Shown: positions 35,526 through 44,379 of the stretch, in pieces | Numbering within the stretch: position 1 is the first letter of the stretch | Layout of the letters: each line of letters opens with the position of its first letter | DNA from: Gemmatimonadota bacterium | Lineage (GTDB): Bacteria; Gemmatimonadota; Gemmatimonadetes; Gemmatimonadales; Gemmatimonadaceae | Length of the DNA stretch: 64,000 nt | Direction: 5' to 3' | Assembly (NCBI GenBank): GCA_026387915.1 | Contig: JAPLKS010000014.1 | Coordinates: forward strand, 186,001 to 250,000 | The notes under the pieces: generated by a model | The model's database searches: none | Told to the model about the DNA's origin: nothing | What the model saw: only the letters and a program-made list of their open reading frames with translations | Program-made: the position numbers and the translations under genes

Positions 35526-36952
35526 TGCCGCGCACGCCGGAACCTTCGGTGCGCATGGAGCGCGACCCGCTTGGCACCCGCGAGGTGCCGGCTGGCGCGC
35601 TCTACGGCATTCAGACGCTACGCGCGCTCGAGAATTTTCCGATCAGCGGACTCAAGCCGCTCCCGGCCTTCGTGGATGCCGTCGTGCAAATCAAGCGGGC
35701 GGCTGCATTGGCCAACGGCGAGAGCGGTCGGCTCCCGCGTGATCTCGCCGACGCTATTATCGCGGCTGCCGACGAGGTGCTGGCCGGCGCGCATCGCGAC
35801 CAGTTCGTGGTGGACGTGTATCAAGCGGGAGCGGGCACGTCGCACAACATGAATGTCAACGAGGTGCTCGCCAACCTCGCCAACGAACGGCTCGGCCACG
35901 CGCGCGGCACCTACGCCCCCGTGCATCCGAATGATCACGTCAACATGGCGCAGTCCACCAATGACGTGATTCCCACGGCCATCCGGCTCGGCGTGCTCAC
36001 CGAACTCACGCCATTCGCTCAGGCGGCCAAGGCCCTCGCCACCGCGCTCACCGACCAAGGCGGTGCGTTCGACCACATCATCAAGGCCGGGCGCACCCAT
36101 TTGCAGGACGCGATGCCCATTCGGCTCGGGCAAGAGTTCGCCGCGTGGGGGCACACCATGACGCGTGCGCTCCAGCGCGTCCTACAATCGGCGGATTTTC
36201 TGCGCGACCTCGGCATCGGCGGCACGGCCGTCGGAACTGGCGTCAACGCGGAGCGCTCGTACCCGTCACGCGTCATCGCACACCTCAAACAGTCGTGTGG
36301 CTTCGCGTTGCGCGAGGGCACCGACCGCGTGCAGCTGATGCAGTCCATGGGGGACGTCGCGGCGTTCAGTGGAGCACTGCGGGCCTTTGCGTTGGATCTC
36401 TCAAAGATCGCCTCTGATCTTCGTCTGCTCGCGAGTGGGCCGCGCACCGGCCTTGCCGAAATCGTGCTCCCCGCGGTGCAGCCTGGTTCGAGCATCATGC
36501 CGGGCAAGGTGAATCCGTCCGTGCCGGAGATGGTCAACCAGGTCTGCTTTCAGGTCATGGGAAACGACGCCGCGGTGGCTATTGCCGCCGAGCACGGTCA
36601 GCTCGAACTGAACGTGATGATGCCCGTCATTGCCCATAACGTCCTCTTTTCGATGGAGATTCTCCGGCGTGCCGTCGAGACACTCAACGTCCGCTGCGTG
36701 CAGGGAATCGCGGCCGATGAGGCGATGTGCGCCTACTGGGTCGAACGGTCGGCGGCCCTCGCCACGGCGCTGGCGCCGAGCATCGGTTACGCCCGGGCGG
36801 CGGAGCTGTCCAAGGCCTCGGTGGCCAGCGGGGAGTTGATTCGTGACCTCGCGGCTCGGGAACAGGTACTCCCGCCGAACGAGTTGCGGGAGATGCTCGA
36901 CCTCCGGCGCCTCACGGAGCTGGGCGTCCCAGGCCAGCCAGACAAACCGTAG
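35525..36952 (+). CDS. aspA: Aspartate ammonia-lyase
   Basis: A 475-residue fumarase/aspartase superfamily enzyme. DPLGTREVPAGALYGIQTLRALENFPIS matches aspartase rather than fumarase C. VYQAGAGTSHNMNVNEVL, the catalytic loop GSSIMPGKVNPSVPEM and HLQDAMP are all present. It interconverts aspartate with fumarate and ammonia in the cytoplasm. ATG 35525 is coupled to the preceding lipoprotein; an upstream in-frame start would lie deep in that gene. Confidence 0.88.
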   Translation: MPRTPEPSVRMERDPLGTREVPAGALYGIQTLRALENFPISGLKPLPAFVDAVVQIKRAAALANGESGRLPRDLADAIIAAADEVLAGAHRDQFVVDVYQAGAGTSHNMNVNEVLANLANERLGHARGTYAPVHPNDHVNMAQSTNDVIPTAIRLGVLTELTPFAQAAKALATALTDQGGAFDHIIKAGRTHLQDAMPIRLGQEFAAWGHTMTRALQRVLQSADFLRDLGIGGTAVGTGVNAERSYPSRVIAHLKQSCGFALREGTDRVQLMQSMGDVAAFSGALRAFALDLSKIASDLRLLASGPRTGLAEIVLPAVQPGSSIMPGKVNPSVPEMVNQVCFQVMGNDAAVAIAAEHGQLELNVMMPVIAHNVLFSMEILRRAVETLNVRCVQGIAADEAMCAYWVERSAALATALAPSIGYARAAELSKASVASGELIRDLAAREQVLPPNELREMLDLRRLTELGVPGQPDKP

Positions 36953-36970
36953 GGCAAACGCCCTCCGTCC

Positions 36971-36999
36971 TTGTTCGAATGGGCGGAGTTTCGTATTGT
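36971..36999 (+). promoter_or_regulatory. Promoter of the Rrf2-type regulator
   Basis: TTGTTC and TATTGT are separated by 17 nt. The ATG of the regulator begins 6 nt after the -10 ends, where transcription should start, so the message is probably leaderless. Confidence 0.6.
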
Positions 37000-37004
37000 G
37001 TGGC

Positions 37005-37460
37005 ATGCGCATTACCACGTGGGCTGAGTACGGTGTCATCTGCGCGATCCACCTCGCGCGACGGGCGAACGACGGGCCGGTCACCGGACGAGAGATCGCG
37101 ACAACGGAGCATCTCCCCGCGGATTACGTGGAGCAGATCCTCCTCCGCCTGCGTCGCGCCGACATCGTGCACAGCACGCGTGGCGCCAAGGGCGGGTACG
37201 CACTCGCGCGGCCCGCGACCGAAATCACGGTCAAAGACATCCTTGCCGGTGCGGAACTTGGCACCTTCGACATTCAGTGTGACCGCCACCCTGTGAGCGA
37301 AGAACGCTGTTCGGCCTCCGGTGACTGCAGTGTGCGTCCCGTGTGGCAAATGCTGCAGCGCCGCATTGAGGACGTCCTGGAGAGCGTGCGGCTGAGCGAT
37401 CTGCTCCAACCAGAAGCGGTTGTGCGCGCACAGGTCGGCCTTCCTGTGCTCAGCGACTGA
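37005..37460 (+). CDS. Rrf2-family transcriptional regulator with potential Fe-S ligands
   Basis: A 151-residue protein with an N-terminal winged helix-turn-helix (MRITTWAEYGVICAIHLA; RGAKGGYALARP wing). Three cysteines follow at 92, 102 and 108 (C-x9-C-x5-C), at nearly the positions of the IscR/NsrR cluster ligands (C-x5-C-x5-C in IscR). It may sense iron-sulfur status or nitric oxide (inference). ATG 37005 is supported by the promoter right before it; an earlier in-frame start would overlap aspA. Confidence 0.85.
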   Translation: MRITTWAEYGVICAIHLARRANDGPVTGREIATTEHLPADYVEQILLRLRRADIVHSTRGAKGGYALARPATEITVKDILAGAELGTFDIQCDRHPVSEERCSASGDCSVRPVWQMLQRRIEDVLESVRLSDLLQPEAVVRAQVGLPVLSD

Positions 37461-37474
37461 GTGCGCGCGGTACC

Positions 37475-38041
37475 ATGCTGATCCCCCTAACGCGCGCGTG
37501 GCGCGTGGACCGTGATCGTCGTCGCCGCGCGACGGGCTATCTCATTGCGCTACGGCGCGAGCCCGAGGCCGCTGATGTCCGGTGGCTCACCGACGCGGCG
37601 GCAGCTGGAGACGCAGACCACGCGCAGTGGGAACTGCGGTACGCGCGCCTGGCGCTCGGCGTGCTCACGGCCCAACGCGATGCGCTGGACGATCAGACTG
37701 GCTCCGACGTGGTCGCGGCGCTCGACGGGTCATGGAACGACGATGCCCGGATCGCTGAGGGGATGCATGCGCTCGTGGCGAGTCAGTTCAACGATCGGCT
37801 TGGCGCGTACCGCGAGGCGCTCGCGGCGCGCGGTGGTGCGGTGGGCGCGAGCGAACGTCTCGGGCGCGTGCTGTTGGCCTTTGCCTCGGATGGCGCACGC
37901 AGCGCCGGCGCACCGCTCCCGAGGGCCATCGCGCTCTTATCGCAGTATCTCGGCGATGCGAGTGAAGCGCTGCGCGCCAATTATGGCGCGGCAAAACTAC
38001 CCGAGCACCTGCCGCCGTCGGAGATGGCCGCTAAGGCTTGA
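37475..38041 (+). CDS. Protein of unknown function, helical
   Basis: A 188-residue Ala/Arg-rich soluble protein predicted mostly helical, lacking signal peptide and membrane helices. It begins 14 nt after the Rrf2 stop and overlaps the end of a convergent gene by 11 nt. I find no motif to assign it. Confidence 0.55.
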   Translation: MLIPLTRAWRVDRDRRRRATGYLIALRREPEAADVRWLTDAAAAGDADHAQWELRYARLALGVLTAQRDALDDQTGSDVVAALDGSWNDDARIAEGMHALVASQFNDRLGAYREALAARGGAVGASERLGRVLLAFASDGARSAGAPLPRAIALLSQYLGDASEALRANYGAAKLPEHLPPSEMAAKA

Positions 38042-38879
38042 CCCGTATTGGGCGCAGCACGTCAGGGTCTGGGGGGCGGGGCGTGCGGGTTCCGTCCGTC
38101 GTGCGACCGAGCGATGCCGCGGTCGCTTCGCGAGGATCCATCTTCCGGCACTCCATTTTGAACCCGCCCGCGCCGCGGGTGAGGTAGGTCATCGAGATCG
38201 CCGTACACACGGTGCCTCCGGAAAGCGATCGCACTTTCAGAAACCAGTGGCTGTCGTCCGCCGTGGAGGTGAGCACCTCGTACTGGGGGTCGAGCAGCAT
38301 CGCGATCCCTTCATCGCGGATAAAGTGCGCGGGGTCGATGTAGTTCCCCGTCTGCCGCAGCACTTTTTCTTCGGCGTCAAACAGATCCTTGTAGCCCTGC
38401 GTCATCCGCTCGGTGGTCTTGCTCGCGGCCAACCGCTTTGGCACCGTGCGCACGAGGATCGGCGTGGTGATCGCTACGGCGGCGATTACCACCACCACCC
38501 AAATGATCACCTGTAAATCACCCAGCCATTTGACGTCGAGTGGCGCCGTGAGCGTGGCCCACCAGCGAGCGAGCGGATGCAGCAGACGGCGCCGCGGGCG
38601 CGCACGGAGGCGTGGCGCGTCGGCGACAAGAATCGGACGATACGGCACCGGCGCCGCGCTCGCCGGTGCCTCGACCGGGATGGCCTTGATCGGGAAGCGC
38701 GGCGTCGGCGCGGCGTACTTGGTCTTCGTCTGGCCCGGGGCCACGGGCACCGTGTAGTGCGTGGCCGGCTTTGGCATCGCACCCACCATGACTTGGCTCC
38801 ACGACGGCGCCTGCTCGGCGTCCTGCGCGGCTTTTTTCATGTCAACGGTGAGGTACAACGAGCGCGACGGCTTCTTCAT
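38031..38879 (-). CDS. Single-pass membrane protein of unknown function
   Basis: A 282-residue protein starting at ATG 38879 (MKKPSRSLYL). The frame is open further upstream, but that would run through the tRNA-Leu gene, so it is rejected. A long basic, Pro-rich N-terminal part is followed by one strong helix (about 150-172, VIIWVVVVIAAVAITTPIL) and a C-terminal domain of about 110 residues with two cysteines (GTVCTAIS and KMECRK). The family is not recognised. Confidence 0.6.
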   Translation of the reverse strand: MKKPSRSLYLTVDMKKAAQDAEQAPSWSQVMVGAMPKPATHYTVPVAPGQTKTKYAAPTPRFPIKAIPVEAPASAAPVPYRPILVADAPRLRARPRRRLLHPLARWWATLTAPLDVKWLGDLQVIIWVVVVIAAVAITTPILVRTVPKRLAASKTTERMTQGYKDLFDAEEKVLRQTGNYIDPAHFIRDEGIAMLLDPQYEVLTSTADDSHWFLKVRSLSGGTVCTAISMTYLTRGAGGFKMECRKMDPREATAASLGRTTDGTRTPRPPDPDVLRPIRVKP

Positions 38880-38964
38880 CTTGAGGTCAGCGGGGAGCCT
38901 ATGGCGGTGCCGGAATACACCATCCGAACAGAGTATCGGCGCCATAGGCCACCCGCTTGAGACA

Positions 38965-39007
38965 AAACACACACGCCACCGAGCGAGGCCCGGTGGCGTG
39001 TGTGTTT
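38965..39007 (-). terminator. Terminator of tRNA-Leu
   Basis: AAACACACACGCCACCG and its perfect 17-nt complement surround a 9-nt loop; on the minus strand TTTTGTCTC follows. It lies 15 nt beyond the tRNA 3' end. Confidence 0.85.
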
Positions 39008-39022
39008 GAAGCAATCTTCCAG

Positions 39023-39106
39023 TGCCGAAGGGGGGACTCGAACCCCCACGGGCTTGCACCCACTGGCTCCTGAAGCCAGCGCGTCTACCAGTTCCACCAC
39101 TTCGGC
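39023..39106 (-). tRNA. tRNA-Leu (CAG)
   Basis: The acceptor arms GCCGAAG/CTTCGGC pair fully. The anticodon arm is CTGGC-TTCAGGA-GCCAG with anticodon CAG, a long variable arm is present (class II tRNA), and the T arm is GGGGG-TTCGAGT-CCCCC. The 3' CCA is not encoded. It decodes CUG. Confidence 0.96.
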
Positions 39107-39116
39107 ATGGACACGC

Positions 39117-39145
39117 AACATAACGACTTGGCGCGCGATACCCAA
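39117..39145 (-). promoter_or_regulatory. Promoter of tRNA-Leu
   Basis: On the minus strand TTGGGT and TATGTT are separated by 17 nt, ending about 10 nt before the tRNA 5' end. Confidence 0.6.
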
Positions 39146-39207
39146 GGGTGCGGCCGGTCGTCTGTTGTCGTGAGGCAAAGTCTCAGCGTAGCTTGCAGTT
39201 GAACCCT

Positions 39208-39711
39208 GTGCCCGACATTGTGTCCAAACCAGCCGCTCCCCAATCCAAGGACGATCCCAAGGCCGTAGAGCCGATCGCGCGCAACAAGCGCGCTCGGTTC
39301 GAATACGAGATCTTGGATACCTGGGAAGCGGGCATCGTTCTGACCGGCACCGAGGTGAAATCGCTGCGGGCTGGCAAGGCCAACATTACCGACGCGTACG
39401 GCATCGTGAAGGACGGCGAGCTCTGGCTGCTCAATGCCAACATCGCCCAGTACGAAATGGGGAATCGTTTCAATCACGAAGCGACCCGCACCCGGAAGTT
39501 GCTTCTCCACTCCCGAGAAATCAGTCGGCTCATTGGAGCGGTGGAGCGTCAGGGGCTCACCCTCGTCGCGCTCGACCTCTACTTCAAGGGCGGACGTGCC
39601 AAAGTCAAAATTGCCCTCGCCCGAGGCAAGAAGCTTCACGATAAACGCGCCGACCTCCGCGAAAAGGACGACAAGCGCGACATGGCGCGCGCGATGAAGG
39701 TGCGCGGATGA
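39208..39711 (+). CDS. smpB: SsrA-binding protein
   Basis: A 167-residue protein. The SmpB core is clear: [35 protein letters not shown]-like [12 protein letters not shown], and the C-terminal helical tail [14 protein letters not shown]...MKVRG. It brings tmRNA to stalled ribosomes. GTG 39208 is chosen as the start; a TTG five codons upstream is possible. tmRNA itself is not seen in this window. The stop overlaps the amidase ATG (ATGA). Confidence 0.95.
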   Translation: MPDIVSKPAAPQSKDDPKAVEPIARNKRARFEYEILDTWEAGIVLTGTEVKSLRAGKANITDAYGIVKDGELWLLNANIAQYEMGNRFNHEATRTRKLLLHSREISRLIGAVERQGLTLVALDLYFKGGRAKVKIALARGKKLHDKRADLREKDDKRDMARAMKVRG

Positions 39712-40982
39712 CCGTCGGCCTCGGATTCCTCCTCTCGCTCGGCGTGCTCGCACAGTCCGATTCCATTGCCGTGCGTTCAGCCACGCGCGATACGGCCGTC
39801 GCGGCAGTCGCGACGGCATCGGGTCCGGCGCTCCGCGCGGCGCTCGCACTTCCGGTTGTTGGTGTGCGCGTCACGGCTGACGGGCAAGGGCGCTGGAAAC
39901 TCTCGCACGGAACCAGTGTCGTGACCCTGGTGGACGGGGTTCCGTTCGCGTCCGATGGGACATCCAACTTTCCGCTGGCTGCGCCTCCGGTGATGCGCAA
40001 CGGAGAACTGTTGCTCCCGCTCTCGACACTCACTGCGCTCGTGCCTAAGCTTGGTGCCGACGTGCATTGGAGCGCCGAGCGTCGTGAGCTTCGCTCGGGC
40101 GCCGTGCGCGACGTGCGCGACGTGCGCGACGTGCGCGCCGTTGCGGCCGCCGCGCCGCCACTCGCACCAGCGACGCTCCCCGCGCCTGAAAAAGTTGTTC
40201 CGCCGGTCACCAATGCCGTCACCCCGCGAAAGACGCCGCGTGCTGCTGCGCAGCACCGGGTGGTGGTGGACGCCGGCCACGGCGGCCCGGACAACGGCAT
40301 GAAGGGTCCACTCGGCGGACGCATCACCTTGTACGAAAAAGACATCACGCTCGCGGTCTCAAAAAAACTGGCGGGGGAACTCGAGGCACGTGGCATCGAG
40401 GTCATCATGACCCGCTCAACCGATACGCTGATCGCGCTGTCCGATCGCGGACGCATCGCGAATCAACGGCATGGTGACCTGTTTATCTCCGTGCACGTGA
40501 ACGCCGCGAATCCCGGTTGGAAGGACCCCTCGGGAGCACGAGGTTTTGAGACGTACTTCCTCTCGGATGCAAAAACCGAGGATGAACGCCGCGTGGCGCA
40601 AATCGAAAATTCATCGGAACGCTTTGATTCCGACGGCGAGACGGGGAAGGCGGATCCGCTCGGATTCCTCATTGCCGACATGAAGCAGAATGAATACTTG
40701 CGCGAGTCCAGCGATCTCGCCTCGCTCATTCAGGCCCGCTTGCGGAAGTCGCACCCCGGGCCGAGTCGTGGCGTCAAGCAGGCGGGGTTCCGCGTGTTGG
40801 TCACCTCGTTTATGCCGTCGGTGCTCGTGGAAATCGGATTTGGTTCCAACCCCACGGAGGCGGCCTTTATCTCGAGCGCCGAGGGGCAACGCGAACTCGC
40901 GGCCGCCGTTGCTGATGCGGCGGTGGAGTATCTCGCGCATTACGAGCGTCGCGCCGGTGCCTCGCCCGGAGGACGTAAGTGA
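39708..40982 (+). CDS. N-acetylmuramoyl-L-alanine amidase (Amidase_3)
   Basis: A 424-residue secreted protein with a short signal peptide (about 1-16, ending VLAQS). The N-terminal half carries a copper-amine-oxidase-like substrate domain (about 50-125), then a Pro/Ala-rich linker, then the zinc amidase domain (about 184-415): [25 protein letters not shown], and [12 protein letters not shown] hold the metal ligands, and [11 protein letters not shown] the catalytic Glu. It cuts the MurNAc-L-Ala bond of peptidoglycan. Three tandem 9-bp repeats (40104-40130) encode repeated VRD. Confidence 0.9.
   Translation: MTVGLGFLLSLGVLAQSDSIAVRSATRDTAVAAVATASGPALRAALALPVVGVRVTADGQGRWKLSHGTSVVTLVDGVPFASDGTSNFPLAAPPVMRNGELLLPLSTLTALVPKLGADVHWSAERRELRSGAVRDVRDVRDVRAVAAAAPPLAPATLPAPEKVVPPVTNAVTPRKTPRAAAQHRVVVDAGHGGPDNGMKGPLGGRITLYEKDITLAVSKKLAGELEARGIEVIMTRSTDTLIALSDRGRIANQRHGDLFISVHVNAANPGWKDPSGARGFETYFLSDAKTEDERRVAQIENSSERFDSDGETGKADPLGFLIADMKQNEYLRESSDLASLIQARLRKSHPGPSRGVKQAGFRVLVTSFMPSVLVEIGFGSNPTEAAFISSAEGQRELAAAVADAAVEYLAHYERRAGASPGGRK
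40104..40130. repeat. Three tandem GTGCGCGAC units inside the amidase gene
   Basis: Three perfect 9-bp units encode VRD-VRD-VRD, followed by a degenerate fourth, at the start of the linker between the two domains. Unit gain or loss would keep the frame. Confidence 0.9.
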
Positions 40983-41914
40983 GCGACACAACGTCGGTGC
41001 TCTCCGTTGCTGCGTGTGGTCTGCAGTTCCAGAATCCCGTCATGCTCGCCGCCGGCACGGCCGCGTACGGCCGTGAACTGAACGATGTGGTGCAACTCGA
41101 AGCGCTTGGTGGGCTGATCACGAAAGCCGTGAGTCTCGAACCGCGGCACGGGAATCCCGCGCCGCGCGTGGCGGACTTCGAGGGCGGCATGATCAACGCC
41201 ATCGGGCTCGCCAATCCCGGCGTGGACGAGGTGCGTGCGCACGATCTCCCGTGGCTCGCGCAGTCGGTGCAGCGGGCCCGTGTGCTGGTGAACGTGGTTG
41301 GCCGCGCGGTGGAAGAGTTCGGCGAAGTGGTGGCGCGTCTTGACGATGCCGCGGGTTTTCAAGGATACGAGCTGAATGTGAGTTGCCCGAACACGCGCGC
41401 CGGTGGCCTGGAGTTCGGCGCTGACCCCGTGGCGCTCAAGGATGTGGTGTCGCGGGCGCGTGCGGCCACACGCAAGCCGCTCTTTGTGAAGCTGTCGCCG
41501 ACGCTCCCTGATATCGCCGCCATCGCCGCCTGCGCGGTGGATGCCGGCGCGGATGGCATCACCGTGATCAACACACTTCCCGGATTAGTGATTGACGTCG
41601 CCGCTCGTCGGCCGGCACTGGGATTCGGATCCGGCGGCGTGAGCGGTCCTGGGCTGCGTCCCGTTGGGGTGCTGGCCACTTGGAAAGTGCGTCGCGCGGT
41701 GAAGGTTCCCATTATCGGCGTCGGCGGTGTGTCCACCGCTGAAGATGCGCTGCAGTATCTGGTCGCCGGCGCGACCCTCGTGGCCGTCGGCACCGCCGCA
41801 CTCGCCAATCCCCGTGTTCCGGAGCGCATCGTGCGCGATCTCACGCGTTGGTGTCGTGCGAATCAGGTGCCGCGGATCACAGATATCATCGGTTCGCTCG
41901 AGTGGCCCTCGTGA
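40979..41914 (+). CDS. pyrD: Dihydroorotate dehydrogenase, class 1B type
   Basis: A 311-residue FMN enzyme; GTG start overlapping the amidase stop. YELNVSCPNTRAGG carries the catalytic Cys of class 1 enzymes, and the C-terminal GVGGVSTAEDALQYLVAGATLVAVGTA is the phosphate-binding part. It oxidises dihydroorotate to orotate. Class 1B enzymes normally use NAD+ through a PyrK partner; no pyrK is adjacent. pyrF follows with a 4-nt overlap. Confidence 0.92.
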   Translation: MSDTTSVLSVAACGLQFQNPVMLAAGTAAYGRELNDVVQLEALGGLITKAVSLEPRHGNPAPRVADFEGGMINAIGLANPGVDEVRAHDLPWLAQSVQRARVLVNVVGRAVEEFGEVVARLDDAAGFQGYELNVSCPNTRAGGLEFGADPVALKDVVSRARAATRKPLFVKLSPTLPDIAAIAACAVDAGADGITVINTLPGLVIDVAARRPALGFGSGGVSGPGLRPVGVLATWKVRRAVKVPIIGVGGVSTAEDALQYLVAGATLVAVGTAALANPRVPERIVRDLTRWCRANQVPRITDIIGSLEWPS

Positions 41915-42612
41915 GTGTATCTCCTCTGACACCGCAGCCCATCGTAGCGCTCGATGTGCCAACCCTCGTGGACGCGCAGCAGTTGGTCGCGCGACTCGGC
42001 GACCGCGCCGACTACTACAAGGTCGGCTTGCAGTTGTTCACTGCCGTGGGGCCGCGAGTGGTGGAGTGGCTGCGCTCGCAGGACAAGCGCGTATTTCTCG
42101 ATCTCAAACTGCACGACATTCCGAACACCGTGCGCGGCGCCGCCGAGAGCGCGGCGCATTCCGGCGTGTCGTTGCTTACCGTGCACGCGCACGGTGGCGA
42201 GGCGATGGTGCGCGCGGCTGTTGAGGGGGCGGGGGAGCACACGGGGATTCTTGCGGTCACGGTGCTGACGTCCATGGACGCTCCTGCGCTGGGGACAGTG
42301 CTCGGGCGTGAGGTCGATGTCGCGGCCGAAGTGTTGCGCTATGCGGGGGTGGCCTCTGCGGCCGGCGCGCATGGGGTGGTTTGCGCTGGGAGTGAGTGCG
42401 CGGCGGTACGCGCTCGGTATGCAGATCTTCGTCCGTTAGTGCCCGGCATTCGCGCCGCGGGGGGCGCGACGCACGATCAAGCGCGCGTCGTCACACCGCG
42501 CGAAGCGTCGCGTGCCGGAGCGGCGTACGTCATCTTCGGCCGAGCCGTCACGGCGTCTCCGGATCCAGCAGCGGCCTACGCCGCGTTGACCGCCGAACTG
42601 GCATCGGCGTAG
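41911..42612 (+). CDS. pyrF: Orotidine 5'-phosphate decarboxylase
   Basis: A 233-residue TIM-barrel enzyme that makes UMP from OMP. The catalytic DLKLHDIPNTV tetrad, the N-terminal VALDVP Asp, and the PGIRAAGGATHDQARV and FGRAVT phosphate-binding motifs are intact. GTG 41911 overlaps the pyrD stop; an earlier in-frame start lies within pyrD. Confidence 0.95.
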   Translation: MSVSPLTPQPIVALDVPTLVDAQQLVARLGDRADYYKVGLQLFTAVGPRVVEWLRSQDKRVFLDLKLHDIPNTVRGAAESAAHSGVSLLTVHAHGGEAMVRAAVEGAGEHTGILAVTVLTSMDAPALGTVLGREVDVAAEVLRYAGVASAAGAHGVVCAGSECAAVRARYADLRPLVPGIRAAGGATHDQARVVTPREASRAGAAYVIFGRAVTASPDPAAAYAALTAELASA

Positions 42613-42693
42613 TGCCTAGTTCGAGCGGACCCCGTTGTTGATGAGCTGGGTGCCAATGCGATTTGCCGATCGCCTCTATTTGGGAGAGACCTG

Positions 42694-43269
42694 ATGCGCC
42701 GTCTGTCACTGCTGTCACTGCTGTCACTGCTGTCACTGCTGTCGCTCGTACTCGCCGCCGGCTGCGCGTCCACGGGCTCCACCGCCGCGAACACGACGGG
42801 GATGATGTCGACGACGCGCGTGACGACCGGCGGCGGCGGCTCAATGAACATTCAAAGCGGCGCAGGGAGCGTCGGCGCCACGGGGTGGGTGCCGGTGAAA
42901 CCCGATTCGGCGTTCGCGCTCCTCCAGAAGGCCTATACGGACCTTGAGGTTCCGCTCACCACGCTGGTGAGCGCCGAGCGCACGCTAGGGAACTCGAATC
43001 TGAAGGTCCGCCGAAAGCTGGGCCGCCTGCCCATGCAGAAGTACCTCGACTGCGGCATCAAGGAAGGGATCCCGAACGCCGAGACGTACGAGATCCAGAT
43101 GAACGTGCAGAGTTGGGTGAGCGCCGACCCCAAGGGTGGGGCGTCCATCACCACGCGGGTGCAGGCGATTGGGAGCGATCCGGCGCATGGTCGGGGGAAC
43201 AACACCAACTGCACCTCGACTGGGGAGATCGAAATCCGCCTCCTGAAGTGGGTGCAGGAGCACTCCTGA
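42694..43269 (+). CDS. Lipoprotein of unknown function with repeat-encoded signal sequence
   Basis: A 191-residue protein. The hydrophobic core of its signal is a run of Leu-Ser-Leu encoded by a 9-bp tandem repeat, ending in lipobox AAGC. The mature domain (about 60-190) contains two cysteines (YLDCGI and NTNCTST) and looks alpha/beta. No family is recognised. It is the last gene before the terminator that precedes the ribosomal operon. Confidence 0.7.
   Translation: MRRLSLLSLLSLLSLLSLVLAAGCASTGSTAANTTGMMSTTRVTTGGGGSMNIQSGAGSVGATGWVPVKPDSAFALLQKAYTDLEVPLTTLVSAERTLGNSNLKVRRKLGRLPMQKYLDCGIKEGIPNAETYEIQMNVQSWVSADPKGGASITTRVQAIGSDPAHGRGNNTNCTSTGEIEIRLLKWVQEHS
42703..42738. repeat. Four tandem CTGTCACTG units in a signal-peptide coding region
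   Basis: Four perfect 9-bp copies, then a degenerate fifth (CTGTCGCTC). Each unit adds Leu-Ser-Leu to the hydrophobic core of the lipoprotein signal. Confidence 0.95.
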
Positions 43270-43306
43270 GCAGGGGATTCCCCTCTGAGGGGCCGGCAAG
43301 AGGGTG

Positions 43307-43339
43307 ACGGGGGCGGACCTGCGGGTTCGCCCCCGTTTT
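43307..43339 (+). terminator. Intrinsic terminator before the alpha operon
   Basis: ACGGGGGCGGACC pairs with GGTTCGCCCCCGT (one G-U) around a TGCG loop and is followed by TTT. Confidence 0.85.
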
Positions 43340-43379
43340 GTGCAGATTTGAGTGGTTCGGTACACGTCGGTCCTGCCCC

Positions 43380-43408
43380 TTGTGTCAAGGGGTGCAGTCG
43401 ACTATGCT
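43380..43408 (+). promoter_or_regulatory. Promoter of the alpha ribosomal operon
   Basis: TTGTGT and TATGCT are separated by 17 nt, about 90 nt before the rpmJ start. The intervening leader is GC-rich. Confidence 0.55.
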
Positions 43409-43501
43409 TGGTGTCTGCCCCAAAACAGGTCCCCCATCTCGGGGTCTGGGGCGCGGTCACTGGGGCCGCGCAGGGGAGTTCCGTCCGACCGGAGTCCGTC
43501 C

Positions 43502-43618
43502 GTGAAAGTTCGCACGAGCGTCAAGCCGATTTGCGAGCACTGTAAGGTGGTCAACCGCCGCGGTGTTACTCGCATCATCTGCAAGCGCAATCCAAAGCAC
43601 AAGCAGCGACAGGGCTAA
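43502..43618 (+). CDS. rpmJ: 50S ribosomal protein L36
   Basis: A 38-residue protein, the usual L36 length. GTG start, [17 protein letters not shown] and the zinc ligands CEHC, IICK and NPKH are present. It heads the operon, as in many bacteria. Confidence 0.95.
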   Translation: MKVRTSVKPICEHCKVVNRRGVTRIICKRNPKHKQRQG

Positions 43619-43621
43619 TCC

Positions 43622-43999
43622 ATGGCGCGTATTGCAGGCGTCGATCTCCCCCGCGAGAAAAAGGTCGAGATCGGACTCACTTACATCTACGGCATTGGTC
43701 GCGTGACCAGCCGTCGGATCCTCGAGGCTGCGGGTGTGAACCCGGAGCAGCGCGTGAAGGATCTTTCCGACTCCGACGTGAATAAGCTGCGTCAGGAAAT
43801 CGAAAAGACCTATCGGGTCGAAGGTGCTTTGCGCACTGAGATCGCGATGAACATTAAGCGCCTGATGGACATCGGGTCGTATCGGGGCATTCGCCACCGC
43901 CGCGGTCTGCCGGTCCGTGGGCAGCGCACGCACACCAATGCGCGCACAAAGAAGGGTCCGCGCCGCGCAATCGCTGGTAAGAAGAAGGTGACCAAGTAA
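43622..43999 (+). CDS. rpsM: 30S ribosomal protein S13
   Basis: A 125-residue protein beginning [19 protein letters not shown], with the basic C-terminal [20 protein letters not shown] motif. It starts 3 nt after rpmJ, and its stop overlaps rpsK by one base. Confidence 0.97.
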   Translation: MARIAGVDLPREKKVEIGLTYIYGIGRVTSRRILEAAGVNPEQRVKDLSDSDVNKLRQEIEKTYRVEGALRTEIAMNIKRLMDIGSYRGIRHRRGLPVRGQRTHTNARTKKGPRRAIAGKKKVTK

Positions 44000-44376
44000 T
44001 GGCTATCGGAAAGAAGTCCAAGCGCGTGGTGGATGCCGAAGGCATCGCCCACGTCAGCGCAACGTTCAACAACACGACCATCACGATCACCGACGCACAT
44101 GGCAACGCCGTGGCGTGGGGTTCGTCCGGCAAGGCGGGCTTCAAGGGTTCCAAGAAGTCCACGCCGTTCGCCGCGACGGTTGCCGCCGAGCAGTGCGCTC
44201 GCGAGGCGATGACCGCTGGTGTGCGCCGCGTACATGTGAAGGTGCAGGGCCCGGGCTCTGGTCGCGAAAGCGCGATCCAGGCGCTCGCCGCCGCCGGCCT
44301 GCAGGTCAAGTCCATCAAGGATGTGACGCCCATCCCCCACAACGGCTGCCGTCCGCCGAAGCGTCGGAGGGTCTAA
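43999..44376 (+). CDS. rpsK: 30S ribosomal protein S11
   Basis: A 125-residue protein with [16 protein letters not shown] and the C-terminal [17 protein letters not shown] typical of S11. Coupled to rpsM. Confidence 0.97.
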   Translation: MAIGKKSKRVVDAEGIAHVSATFNNTTITITDAHGNAVAWGSSGKAGFKGSKKSTPFAATVAAEQCAREAMTAGVRRVHVKVQGPGSGRESAIQALAAAGLQVKSIKDVTPIPHNGCRPPKRRRV

Positions 44377-44379
44377 CTC

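Noticed and set aside
38880-39059. N-terminal extension of the minus-strand membrane protein to 39059
   Set aside because: It would translate through the tRNA-Leu gene and its terminator; ATG 38879 is a better start.
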